This document shows positions 1-10,456 of a DNA stretch of 64,000 nucleotides, one piece after another. This DNA is from Scedosporium boydii (lineage: Eukaryota > Ascomycota > Sordariomycetes > Microascales > Microascaceae): assembly GCA_002221725.1 (NCBI GenBank), contig NJFT01000080.1:93688-157687 (forward strand). Direction: 5' to 3'. The position numbers were made by a program, and so were the translations under genes. The notes below the pieces were generated by a model, which saw only the letters and a list, made by a program, of their open reading frames with translations, ran no database searches and was not told where the DNA came from. Numbering within the stretch: the stretch's first letter is position 1; every line of letters starts with the position of its first letter.

Positions 1-1026
1 TCGCTTCGATATGTGGTATGCAGTATAGCAGGAGGAGCAAAAAGAAGGATAAAGCGTCATGCCAGCGAGCCAGCCGCACTGGGCACGAGAGCAACGGATA
101 GGATGAGACCAGAGACATGAGAAGTAGGCGCGAGTCGAGGCCTCAAATCCAGGGGCGGACTTCCCGCCGAATACGAAATCGTAAGTCCTGGGCCATTGCG
201 TATGGGCACAGCAAGTTGCAAGTGGAAAGCAATTCCGAACATACCTAGCCATCTTGCCGTTGCTGTGTAGGATTTTCTTTCTATCCGATGCCTTTTGCTG
301 TGATAAATCCTTAGCTTTAAAACCAGGGCTTATCCGTATGGAGCGTTGGAGCATTAAGTGGCCCTCTATTATTCTAGCCTCGGTAGCGAGCTTTGCCCAA
401 GGCTCCGGCCTTGCCGATAGCGAACTGTCCTCGACCCGGGACTTCAAGTCGTTGATTGACCGGGTCTCTGCCTCTGGATGGCTGTATGTAGTTGTAGATT
501 CAAGCATCGACAAGGGGTAGATATCCCAGCCATGCCGCGCCGATCTCATAACTGCAGCAACTGTACTAAACACCACCTGAGACTCCAGTCCTGGGGGACT
601 CTCTTCGCAGATTCTCCAAGTATGGTGTTGATCAGGAAATGTACGGCATTGGAGGACCTCGTACACGTGCTCGTCCACGTACTCGTCGTTATTCTTCTCT
701 ACCCAACTTCGAGGGATAACTGGGAGGTGGAATTTGGTGCATGTGTCGCAGAGGATGTGGTATGGTAGTACGCCTTGCCTTTCCAGGAGCCGCAGGAATT
801 TCAGACGCTTCTTATCGTCATCGATCGTGAGGGTGTCTTTCCCTAGTAGTCTGAGCATCGTGTGGCTAGCAAGGGCCAGTGATGCACGGAATGCTGGATC
901 GAGGCAGCTTGCGACGTGGCATACTATTTCGACGGGGAGAGTTTCCAGAGTCGGAGGAATTCGTGGTGACGCCTCATTTTCTGATGCAACGTTCGCGTCA
1001 TCGAATCGAATTGGAATGGAGGTCAT
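1..1026 (-). CDS. F-box-like protein, partial (runs off left edge)
   Basis: An uninterrupted reading frame of 342 codons starts at the ATG at 1026-1024 and stays open to base 1, so the C-terminus lies outside the window. Near residues 30-63 the segment beginning LPVEIVCHVASCL has the leucine/proline pattern of an F-box, the domain that binds Skp1 in SCF ubiquitin ligases. It is followed by a CDTCTKFH motif (around residue 95), a Cys-x2-Cys pattern typical of a large, poorly characterised family of Pezizomycotina F-box-like proteins. Further Cys/His pairs occur near the open end (CSRAQCGW, CSSCYTAYH). Family membership comes from these motifs; the substrate is unknown. A GGTATGTT string near 249 could be a splice donor, but the frame stays open with sensible composition beyond it, so I kept one exon. 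The gene is divergent from the one at 1907. Confidence 0.75.
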   Translation of the reverse strand, partial: MTSIPIRFDDANVASENEASPRIPPTLETLPVEIVCHVASCLDPAFRASLALASHTMLRLLGKDTLTIDDDKKRLKFLRLLERQGVLPYHILCDTCTKFHLPVIPRSWVEKNNDEYVDEHVYEVLQCRTFPDQHHTWRICEESPPGLESQVVFSTVAAVMRSARHGWDIYPLSMLESTTTYSHPEAETRSINDLKSRVEDSSLSARPEPWAKLATEARIIEGHLMLQRSIRISPGFKAKDLSQQKASDRKKILHSNGKMARYVRNCFPLATCCAHTQWPRTYDFVFGGKSAPGFEASTRAYFSCLWSHPIRCSRAQCGWLAGMTLYPSFCSSCYTAYHISKR

Positions 1027-1906
1027 GATTGAAGCCGGGGTCGCTCGCCGGGTTAGATGTGTGGCCTTGGCCAATGTAGGTGAGTAGCTCTCAGATTCAC
1101 TATCGAAGCGTCAACGTGCACCCGACCCTTTAAGTCTTTTGATATCGAACCTCCAGGCGGAAAGTTGAGGTCTAGCCAGTATCACGCCACTCGTTCTTCG
1201 AGGCTCCTAGGGTGCTGATAGTAGGAGTTTATTGAGGCTCGAGCTACCTTATGTTAGGCACGGGATCGGATGTTAGAAGATCTAGGATCCTAGCGTCAAC
1301 GATTCCACACCCCATCAATCTCGATGCTTCTGGCTAGCCATGTACACATCCCTAGCCTCGAGGCGATGGCATTGAACAAGAACATCCTTGAGGATATGGT
1401 GTCGGCGGGGTTTGAGGAGATCTAGTGATCACGAACAGAGCTCGATTGTGTGGATAGGCCCCATGACATTCAGTTTCTCGAAGCGCAGGGTCTTGCACGC
1501 CAGCTAACCGAAGGTTTCGCCCACTACCCCAGATCACGACGGCCGTTCGCCAGTAATTTGTAGGTACCTTTGAGGCCTATCCGTAATGCAATTAGGCCAG
1601 CCTCGTAATATGTTTGCCCACTGAGGACCTAGGTGTTTGGTGTACGAAGGCCCCATTAACCCTCTAGTCGCCTCGACATGGCCCTGGTGGGACGGTAATG
1701 AGATTTGTCAAGTTCACATGTCTTGGTACCTTGCGACCTTCCTCCCCGCGACGTGATTGCTACGCTTTTTGTTTTTCTCTAGCCTTGCTTCCTTCCTCAT
1801 CAACCGCGTCTGCTTGCCCATCTCATTTACATTACGGCCGCGCCTTCTAAACTAAACTTAATCACTCGAGCGTACCTTCTATATTCATCAAGAGATTACA
1901 TTCAAA
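1027..1906. other. Intergenic, divergent promoter region
   Basis: No convincing coding sequence on either strand. The last 170 bases before 1907 are pyrimidine-rich (runs such as TTTTTCTCTAGCC and CTTCCTTCCTC), consistent with a promoter and 5' leader for the downstream gene. The remainder is rich in CTAGG/CCTAG strings, without a recognisable repeat structure. Confidence 0.5.
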
Positions 1907-2785
1907 ATGGAATCACGAGGCTTAAAGCAATCGATTCGGGAAGCTAGGGCCCGGAGGCGGATGGCGCATCCTGTCGCCCGACCACAGCAGGGATCGGATC
2001 CACGAACGCCCCTTCCTCACCATTGGCCTCCTTTTCAAGAGCACCTAGCGAATATCTTAGATCAAGTGGGAGAAGAGCTCAAGAATTCCCGGGAGGGAAG
2101 GCAGCAGCAGCCGGTCACGGAGCAACAGCTCAATGCCATCCTCAATACGATTAAGGGGCCGGCCAAATTGTACGGGGAGGAGAGGGAGAGGGGGCGGAAG
2201 GCCGAGCAGCAGCGGCAGGCGCAGCAACTACAACGGCAGAACCAACAGCTGCAGGCCATCATGGGGGCCATTGAAGAGCCCGCAAGGCTGTACCATGAGG
2301 ACCAAGCGCGGAAAGAGACGGAGAGGGCGGAACTCCAAGACCCCGCCTTACAGGCGAACCAGCGCCGAGAGCAGGAGGACCTCAAAAAGGAGCAGGAGCG
2401 GCGCGAGCGCCTCTCTCAGTTTAGCCAGCTCGCCAACTCATCCCTCGCACTGTCCGTAGTGGTCCTCACTTTCTCCCCGAAGAGTGAGAAGCCTAGCGTC
2501 GCGTGGCATATTGGATACGCTATGGCAGTGGGCGTAGCGTGGCTCTGTCTCGCCGTCTCGACGGCGTATTTGCTGGAGTTAACGCGGCCGCCCCCTCAAG
2601 TCCAGGGCAAGTAGGACAAGTTCCTGGTAGAGAGGGGAGCTTGGGTCGTCACCTGTCTCGGGTTTGGGGTTCTTGCTTCGGCCTCAGTCATGTGGGCGCC
2701 AGATATGCCGACGGCTTCCGTGGCAGTGGTGGGCGTTGCATCCTTCCTTGGCGTCATCTGGCACTCCTGGAAGGAAGGTCGCTGA
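1907..2785 (+). CDS. Coiled-coil membrane protein with in-frame TAG
   Basis: Not a family I recognise. The ATG at 1907 opens 235 codons to a TAG at 2612-2614. The same frame then continues without a break for 56 codons to a TGA at 2783-2785. Residues about 65-175 are Gln/Glu/Arg-rich and should form a coiled coil. They contain a duplicated unit: QLNAILNTIKGPAKLY and QLQAIMGAIEEPARLY head two copies of roughly 43 residues. A hydrophobic helix (IGYAMAVGVAWLCLAVSTAYLLEL) lies just before the TAG, and two more lie beyond it (AWVVTCLGFGVLASASVMW and ASVAVVGVASFLGVIW), so the extension looks like part of the original protein. A 147-nt intron from GTGAGA at 2484 to AG at 2630 would remove the stop in frame, but would also remove the first clear helix. 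Alternatives are a nonsense allele, readthrough, or a genuine end at 2614. Confidence 0.55.
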
Positions 2786-4468
2786 GGAGTTGCGGGCGTT
2801 TTTTTTTCTTCCTTTTTGTATGTTTTAACTTTTGGATTATAGCGGTTTTGGCTTCGGCCTTTTGGGGTGTGCTTGGGCTTTTTTTTTTTTTGGGTTTGGT
2901 TTAGCTTTGCTTTTTGGATTTGGGAGGTGGTTTTGGTCTATTCTGTTTGTTTTGCTTCGTTTTATGATTGCTAATGGAAAGTGTTTTGATGAGTCGAACT
3001 ACTTCGTCCCCATCTCTCTAGGTTCAGCCTGCACCCACTAACTACCATCACGCTACTTCCTCCCGCCCAGAGGAAGCACTGACATCGCAGCGCTAGTCCG
3101 TGTAAAGGTGTCGATACAACTCCCGTATCATCTTGTCGGGTTTCGCAGGAGGGATGTTGTGATATGAGGCACTGAGGGGAGGGCAAGGTGAAAGCCGCGA
3201 CGGCGTGTTCAACTTGGCCAGAAACCCGGAGGGAATGGCGACCCGTGTATATATATATATGCAGCTTTCGGCTCAGATTGCGCAGGCATGGCAAGCCCAT
3301 GAAACTGTAGTATATTTTAAGACTCGAGAGGGTAAGTGATCAAGGAATTCAGGACGACATGTACCTTTAGCGAGACTCTGGAAACTTCGGGCTACTCTAT
3401 GGGCGGTCTCCGGAACTGGACCCGCGCAAAGCTAACCAAGACGGCGAGGATATGCGGTTCTTGTGCCGGTTTCCAAGGCGTGAAGGCCTTCAATATCTTC
3501 CCGATCACGGCGTTATAAGTCCCATTTCTCCACTTCGCAGAGTCTGTCGCCCTGCCGTGATACGAGCGCTGGATTAGCGCTCGCGGGCGGGAAGTGTATT
3601 GCGCAGAGTTTAATGTAGGCGAGAGGTGGAAGTGCCAAGTTGGAATTGAAGATGTATACAATGATGCTCCTGAAGCGTAAACAATCCGACACGACGAAGC
3701 ACACCGAGTATGGGACACGGGACCGGTTCTCTGGGATCCACGCCCGCCTTTTTCGAGAAAGGAAATTTCGATCTCAAGTTCAACTGTTGCCCTCCCGGCT
3801 TTTGTTTCGTGCCCGCTATGGTTCATTCCGAAGAACCTGGCAGAACTGCTTCATTTTTGTTTACTGACCATTGACGGTTTCTCCCACGAAGTAGAGTAAA
3901 CGAACGATTCGGGGCTGCCCAATTAATCTAGCGCAGAACAGAACTAGTCGTCCAAAACAGGACCGCCCCTTGTTCAAGATCCCTTCATAAATTGCGGGGT
4001 CGCCATCGTCTCCGGGTTCGTACTCGTATTTTACCCCGCGATGCTGGTCGAGTAATCTAAGATCACGCATACAGCGACGAACCCGAATGGAACATTGAAC
4101 CCTTGCTCATCTTGTCCTGCGAACCAGCATCTCTGCGTTCCGCGTATTACGTCGCATGAGGCATGGGCTCGTCGAGATGCCGAGACGACGGTAGTGCTGA
4201 CTGGTGAGGGGAAGGGGTCAAGGCCAAGGCTCTCATGAGATGGTTGGTGAGAAGAATAAGTGGCGAACAGGGAAAATGAGGGCGCATCATGATCTGAGCC
4301 GGACACACCAAAGAAAATATATAAGACGCAGATGCGTCCGCAACATCAGAGCCTTTTCCCCTCGCTTGGATAACGGAGTTCCCCTCTGAACTATCGGTAT
4401 TTCGATTTTACTACGAAAAACCATCTTAGTCTAACTTTTTGCCCTTTATCCTTACCCGGTCCTTCGCA
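2786..4468. other. Intergenic, T-rich then featureless
   Basis: The first 170 bases are a low-complexity T/G-rich tract (many TTTTGG and TTTGGG strings, T12 near 2880), likely the 3' end of the upstream gene. A short (TA)n run lies at about 3247-3260. Beyond that I see no coding signal; open frames on both strands near 3400-3860 have no recognisable domain. Confidence 0.4.
4318..4325 (+). promoter_or_regulatory. Candidate TATA box of the SDR gene
   Basis: TATATAAG lies 144 bases upstream of the ATG at 4469. The match to the TATA consensus is good and the spacing is reasonable for a fungal promoter with a leader of about 100 bases. Inferred from sequence and position only. Confidence 0.4.
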
Positions 4469-5257
4469 ATGGCAGCATCACTTGACAACTTCACCGTCAT
4501 CGTAACCGGCGGCGCCGGCGGCCTCGGCAAAGCCATAGCCGTCGCCTTCCTCACCGCCGGCAGCAACGTCGCCGTCTGCGACGTATCGGCCCCACGCATC
4601 GCCGAAGTAGCCGCCGAATGGGAATCCGCCCACGCCGGAAAATTCCTCGCCTCGCAGGCCGACATCACCGACGAAGCGGCGTCGAAGGCCTTTGTCGACT
4701 CGGTCGTGGCCAAGTTCGGCAAGCTCGACATGCTGGTCAATAACGCTGGTGTGATGGACTCGTATGACCCGGTCGGTTCGACGGATAAGGCCGTCTGGGA
4801 CCGCGTTATCGGCGTCAATGTTACGGGCTTGTTCCTTATGACGAAGGCGGCCGTTAACGTCATGACGGCCGCTGGCGGAGGTACCATTATCAACATTGGC
4901 TCGGTGGCCGGGTACAGGGGGCTGTGTGCCGGAGCGGCGTACACGGCCAGCAAGCATGCCATCATCGGGCTGACGAAGAGCACGGCCGGGTACTACGGGG
5001 ATAAGGGCGTCTACTCTATCGTTTTGCTGTTGGGCGCTATGGAGAACACGAACATCGTGGATGTGTTTTCCAAGGCGCCGCCGAATCAGGAGAGCATGGT
5101 TTTGTCGAATACGGTTAACCCGGGCATGATTCCGGGCAAGACGACGGTACCGCTGGCGGATGTGGCCAAGTATTGCATCTTCTTTGCGGATAGGAGCGTG
5201 GCTCACGCTTCGAATGGGTCTACTGTTACGGTGAACAAGAACTGGCCTGCTGCTTAG
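4469..5257 (+). CDS. Short-chain dehydrogenase/reductase (classical SDR)
   Basis: A 262-residue NAD(P)-dependent oxidoreductase with a Rossmann fold. Visible motifs in order are the TGGAGGLG cofactor loop (residues 13-20), NNAG at 91-94, catalytic Ser145 in NIGSVAGY, and the YTASK signature with Tyr158 and Lys162. The 13-residue Ser-Tyr spacing is normal for classical SDRs. Asp39 in VAVCDVS at the end of the second strand favours NAD(H) over NADP(H); this is a family rule applied here. The segment after the catalytic helix reads VYSIVLLLGAMENTN where the family usually has an N-x-x-x-P-G motif, so the substrate loop is atypical. The start is the first ATG in frame; upstream in-frame codons have none. 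No intron. Substrate and pathway cannot be told from sequence, and neighbours give no clue. Confidence 0.9.
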   Translation: MAASLDNFTVIVTGGAGGLGKAIAVAFLTAGSNVAVCDVSAPRIAEVAAEWESAHAGKFLASQADITDEAASKAFVDSVVAKFGKLDMLVNNAGVMDSYDPVGSTDKAVWDRVIGVNVTGLFLMTKAAVNVMTAAGGGTIINIGSVAGYRGLCAGAAYTASKHAIIGLTKSTAGYYGDKGVYSIVLLLGAMENTNIVDVFSKAPPNQESMVLSNTVNPGMIPGKTTVPLADVAKYCIFFADRSVAHASNGSTVTVNKNWPAA

Positions 5258-6841
5258 GGATGATGAGAGGGTTTTTGAGGGGGTTTGGGTTTTTTTGTCT
5301 TTTTGGCTTCGATTTACAAGATGGGAGCGTGTGATTTCTTCGGGATTCGGCGCTGAAAGGGCAGCTACTTTTTCGAGTTGTTCAACTTACAGCTTACAGA
5401 GTAGGATAAAGCCATTGAGATACCGGGTTAATTAAGGTTTCTGAGCAAATCGGCATCGTCTCTCTTACCATGATCCAACGTGACAGGGGGGGATATCGGG
5501 ATCGAATTCGAACTAGACAGAAGGTAAGCCAAGCCGCTGCCGGCCTCGTCTCTCCGCCTTCCACCCAAAGAACGAATCAAGTACACGGGAGAGACACACG
5601 TTCCATGGCGACTGGGCTCCACCTCTTCTGGAAGATCCGGGCAGAGCGACCGGGTTCCCCACAAACGGGGGGAAGGGGAAAAAGGGCACAAATTTTCTCA
5701 AATGTCCATCTCCAGGTACCTCTTTGGACTTGGGCCCCCGGGAGGTACTTGCTTCCTTAGGGCTCAGATGAACCCTCCCCGAGCGGACCAGGGCCTTTCC
5801 CGGCTGAGCGGTCGCCCCCCGCCCCATCGATATCGATATCGGAAGAATGGGACCGTTCCCCGGAGACCCCGCGTGGAATGCTTGGACGTACTAGCGTCGT
5901 GTAGGAGGCGGGGTGCTTCTTGATCCCGGCGTGGTTTGGGAACGGGCGTTGAATGGAGATGTGGAGATGTACATGGATGTGTTACTCTGCCCGGCCTACA
6001 TCGTTGATATTGCTCAGGTTTCGAAGTGTCTTTTTGCAAGATGCCCCTCCCATAGAGCCGAGGATATTTTATTAAATTCTATTAAATTCTACAGTGTTGT
6101 TTGGCCTGGGAGGAAGTGGGAGGGAGACCAAAAAAATAGAAGAAGAAGAAAAAAAAATTGGCAAAAAGCGAGGGTAGCTTGTGTTGAACACGCGCATCCT
6201 ACGAAAACAGTCCGGGGCGGTTTTCTAGCCTTGTGAGCGCTTGGGTTGGCTAGACCACATCGCATTGGCAAGTGCTTGAGCTGCTCGGCTGGTCGTTTGT
6301 CACCGTATCCCCCTTTATATAGTATAAACGAGATCTTTGATGGGATCAATGATTCTATCGAGGGTGGGAGCCGGGAAGGAGCGGGAGGGGATGATGGCTC
6401 CTTCCTTGTTTCGAGGGGAGAGTTTATCATAAGCTTACAACACTGATAACTTAATGTATCATAAAGACACACAAGTGCGAGACATAGACATGTGAGGGTA
6501 ACAGGTGCGCCTCGGTCCGGAGCCGCCTCAACTCGTCGACTTGTGAAGGGCAGTTCTAGGCGGTTGTCTGCAAAGTGCCAGGCGGAAAAGGGAAGAGGCG
6601 TATGTGGTGTTACAACACAACATACTTGAACAAGTCGCTGTGCAGTGCCTTGATCAAAGGGAAATAAAAGCAAGAAAGATGGTGTCAAGTCTTCTAGCAC
6701 ATGCCCTACCCTAGCTAGACATAAGACACGGCGAGCCAAAAGGGGAAAGATAAGACAGAAGAGGATCAGATCAGATGTATCTCGGATTGGACATCATGCG
6801 AACAGAGGAACAGACGGAATGTTGTGCTAGCGGCAGGCAGG

Positions 6842-6864
6842 TTTTTTTTTTTTTTTTTTTTTTT
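6842..6864. repeat. Poly-T tract (23 nt)
   Basis: Uninterrupted run of 23 T in intergenic DNA. On its own it has no assigned function; it could act as a nucleosome-excluding tract. Confidence 0.8.
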
Positions 6865-7815
6865 CTTCGGTCTCCCCCTTTCTACAACACAGCCTGAGCG
6901 GTGGTGGCTGAGGATGACGCGAAGATGATCTTCGATGGGGGTGGGATTAAGGTCTCCCTGAGCAAGGCGGTGTATGCACTTTGGACCATACAGACGAAGC
7001 AGATTGATATCTTACCCACTCCTCCGTAGATTTGCTGCACTACACTACTACCTCACAGCTGCAAGCTAAGATGTGAGCGGCTCTCAACGAACTCCTACTT
7101 CGGCGATCCCCCCTCAACCAGGCCGGTGGAGAACAACATCAAAATAAACCATCCGCAGTTGCCAGAGGACGCAGCACAGGGCTTCAACGAGAAGCAACGC
7201 AAACGCAGAGGAAATCCCGACCGCACTAGTACGGGAAGGCGAATAAAATGCGTCTTTGCGAGAGGGTCGGTGGCAACGCCAGTGGAGCGCCCCGAAAATT
7301 TGTGTTTAACCTAGAACAGGGGAACGAATTTCCAAGACCGAAAATGCGAGGGAAGAAGGGAAGAAAATCCTCCGCCTCAGAAAAGTTTAAGAGTCTGGGC
7401 CCTGGAATTTGAGGCTCGGGGTTAGTTACCCAAAAGTTACATTATCCGACGCGGCTGGCCCCTGTACACGTCGAGCATGTATCGGTACCCAACTCTGATA
7501 CTGTTGTCCATCAAATTGCTGATGGTTCAATGGTTCAGACTTGGAAAGCCCGGTAAAGTGGATTGACGGTGCATCTCGGTTCCTGCCAACCACATGCCAG
7601 GACATGCCCAGGCCGGGAAAGCCGATCAATAGGGTTCTGAGAATATTCCCTTACTTGGTACCTTCGTACCTGAGAGAGAAAACAACTTTCCTGTTAGAGA
7701 GTTTGGCTCTTGTATTAGGTACCGAATGTTCCAGCCACTCTTTCCAGGGCACTCGGGTAAAGAGTACAAAGGGGGCTACCGTGGCTGTTTTATCAGGCAG
7801 GCATTGAGGAAATGT

Positions 7816-7829
7816 ACGAAGTACTTCGT
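7816..7829. repeat. 14-bp perfect palindrome ACGAAGTACTTCGT
   Basis: The two halves are both copies of the ACGAAGTA/TACTTCGT motif that recurs in the intergenic DNA of this window (see findings). A perfect palindrome of this length is compatible with a dimeric DNA-binding protein site, but none is known to me. Confidence 0.6.
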
Positions 7830-9422
7830 CCAATGGTGAATCGAAAGGATCAATTGATGTGTTGGTTCCTGTATCAGATCTGAGTCGTTGCATCTCCTTC
7901 GGTTCGCTGGCCTGCCCGAATTAGGACAGACAGTTTGCATTGATGCTGAATATAGTGTTCAATGTTTTTTCTCGAACACCTTTAATCTGCCGCCATGTAT
8001 CAAGGCGTTTTGCGTATACCAGCTTCGTGCCGCGGTTTGTCCTGAATTGTAAAGTACCGAGGACGGGGCAATCAAAACGAAAAGGGTCCAAGTTTTTTTT
8101 TTTTTTCATCCCCCTTCCGCTCTCGTCTGTAACAGTAATCCAATATTCGTGAGTGGCTGGCTGTGGCCGCCGGTGTGAGGTGGTGCGCTCCAAGTCGCGA
8201 TTTCGTGTAGCAGGGCTTTTTCAGCCAGGATTCACCTGAGGAACTCGATACATGGCTTTTCGACCTTCCTTTCTTCCTTGTTGGACAACGGGCTGTGTCA
8301 CTTTAGGTCGGTCTCGGTTGGACATTGACAAGACAAACTCCACTACAGTTTCCCATCACCGACTTCGCTGGGCAGGGTGTTGGGCAGGGGTGAGAGAGGA
8401 TCAACAAATGCAAGACCAGGGTCTTTGATGGATATGGTGTAGTACGTCGCAAGTACACTTCACAACACAGACTCGGAGCTGGGGTAACCGGAGGAATTTT
8501 AGGAGTGCATCAACAATATTTTGGGGAATTTGGAGGGGTAAGTGGGTTGGGCCGTTGGAAATTATCAAGTTGCAAATTTTGTGTGGATCCAGAGGTAGGG
8601 CTTATCGCTGCTACCGACCAGGGTGCGGAAGGGCCACGATCTTGATGATAAGTGTTGAGATGAAAGGATCCCAATAGGCCGCGAATGTGGCTGAGAATCG
8701 AGCATCCAGCGAAGAGCTAGCTGACGAAAGCTTCACATTGATGTTTTGTGAAACGCGACGGGTAAGCGGTAAGCTGGCTTGTTTACTGCATTGTGCAGTC
8801 TGCAGATGACGAGCCAGTCAGATCTGCATCAGTATCTGCGAGACGAGGCAACTCACGAAGGCGAGGGAAAAAGCCCTAATCGCCGGTGTGCCCTGTTGTC
8901 CAGGGTCGGTCGGTATACTTCGTACGTACCGGCCGGGGAAGGGAAATATTCTTTCAACGCTGGGAGCCTCTCCCTTCTCACCCCTCTCTCACGCTCGGAG
9001 CATCGACGGAAAGTTCAGCATCACTACGGAAACTACGTCGGACATCGATGAGAAGAAACGTGAAAAATTTTTTTACCTCCCCACATTGGGCGCGAAGCTT
9101 GGAAGCCTAGACTTGTTGGGGAGGGAGCTAGCACACGGGAGGACACGGCGTTGCAAGGGCCGAACTTGGGTTCGTTTCCCATACAGTAAATTGTCGATGT
9201 TGTGCGTTTGATCAGTGGCAAGGAAGAGAACCCCGACCTTTGCCTGGCTAGGCCGTCCGAGTAGTTACGAAGTAGCGTATTATTGCTCCTCTCCGCTTTC
9301 GTATTGCCACATGCACTCCTGTTGCCCCCAGTCCCTTTCCCTTGCAGAGTGTAAAGGAGTACGCAATGGACACATTAATGTTTCCGCCGATAATTAAACG
9401 TAGTGGTACTTTATCAAAATTA

Positions 9423-9473
9423 CCGGATCAACAGCTTTGCAGTCCGTCGCTCGAGAAGCTGAGCTAGGAAACC
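9423..9473 (-). pseudogene. tRNA-Cys(GCA)-like fragment
   Basis: Read on the minus strand, the D-arm string TAGCTCAG...CGAGC pairs GCTC with GAGC. It is followed by an anticodon arm with loop CTGCAAA: T33, anticodon GCA for cysteine, purine at 37, and stems ACGG/CTGT that pair apart from one G-T wobble. The next bases TTGATC match the variable region of fungal tRNA-Cys. No GGTTCGA T-arm, no GG in the D-loop and no pairing acceptor stem can be found, so this is at most a decayed or truncated tRNA-derived remnant. A chance match cannot be excluded. Confidence 0.35.
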
Positions 9474-10456
9474 ATCTTTGCTTGGAGGCTTGCAGTGTAT
9501 CCACCAAGCAACGAGGACGGGCGGTCGAGGAATAGGAAGAAAAAAAAAAAAATAAATTCTGCCAGCCTGTGATTTCCAATTCGCAGCTTCCTGAGTGGCA
9601 TGCATGAAAAATTTCACTCACCGCCCCCAGTAATCTTGCCTGATACAGACTAGCGCGCTTGATAAGCTGCGATAAGGGGCAGGATAAGGGGATAAGACTC
9701 CAGGTCCCTACAGCCAGTAGTGAGGGGCAACGTGCAGCACGCAACATTGAAGCGAAAAGAAAAAAATATGGGATCCACTTGATTCAAGCCCGCCCTAGTC
9801 AAGGTATCAAGTATCAATACCTAGCATCTGATACGCGCAAAAGTACAGTGGGGCTGGCGACGCTGGCGAGGTACCTCCAATGTACCTGTCAGCCTAATCC
9901 TATTTTCCATCCACTAAAAAGAAAAAAAGGAAGCGGCAACCAAGAAAGAAGAAAAGAAAAAAAAAAAAAAAAATGCCCCAAGAAAATAGTCCGCCTGGCG
10001 CACGTTGGTGGCAGGACTGGAGCAAAGCTGACCAGCCATAAAAGCGTCCTTCCCACCGATCCCCAAGCCCTTCTTCTCCTCTTCCTCTTTTCACTTTCCA
10101 ACTCTTCGTTTTCTTTTTTTCTTTTTCCTGTTTTTTCTTTTCCTCCGGGAATTCCAGCTCTTGACAAGAGCACATAGACGAACACTCTCCACTCAGTCTT
10201 GTTCATCGGTCATTTTCTATTGCGATCTTGCCCGGAGTCCCTCTCCTGGACAAGATCACCCATCTTTTTCTAGACTCATAGATCCCCGTCCTGTCCCTCG
10301 TGGACCTTTCCGTTGTTCGACCCGCCCTCGAGTGCGACGATAGACTGGAATAGAACGTTTGGATTTCGGCATAGACGATAGAATTACGATACCCAAGAAC
10401 GAAAAAAAAAGCGAAAAACGAAAAACACCTCCGATTTAATCACCATCACCTTCAAA
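9474..10456. promoter_or_regulatory. eEF3 promoter and 5' leader region
   Basis: Contains A12 (about 9541-9552) and A18 (about 9957-9974) tracts. A strong pyrimidine-rich block follows at about 10070-10150 (repeated TCTTC/TTTTC strings). Such C/T-rich blocks upstream of highly expressed fungal genes usually lie close to the transcription start. The leader just before the ATG is A-rich (CAAAATG context), favourable for translation. No other gene is evident here. Confidence 0.5.

Larger units (their letters stand above)
5258..9413. other. Long gene-poor spacer
   Basis: No coding region I can support. It holds a direct repeat TATTAAATTC twice in tandem near 6070-6090, an overlapping ATCGAT/GATATC palindromic string near 5826-5840, a T23 tract at 6842-6864, and a 14-bp perfect palindrome at 7816-7829. 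Short open frames on both strands lack conserved motifs and sit in low-complexity sequence. There is no mark of a transposon, such as terminal repeats or polymerase and transposase motifs. Confidence 0.45.

Noticed and set aside
3392..3826. 144-codon minus-strand frame
   Set aside because: No motif, irregular composition, and the starting codon context and flanks give no support.
6089..6739. 216-codon minus-strand frame
   Set aside because: Low-complexity Phe/Leu stretch from an A/G-rich tract, no domain, no intron signals or family resemblance.
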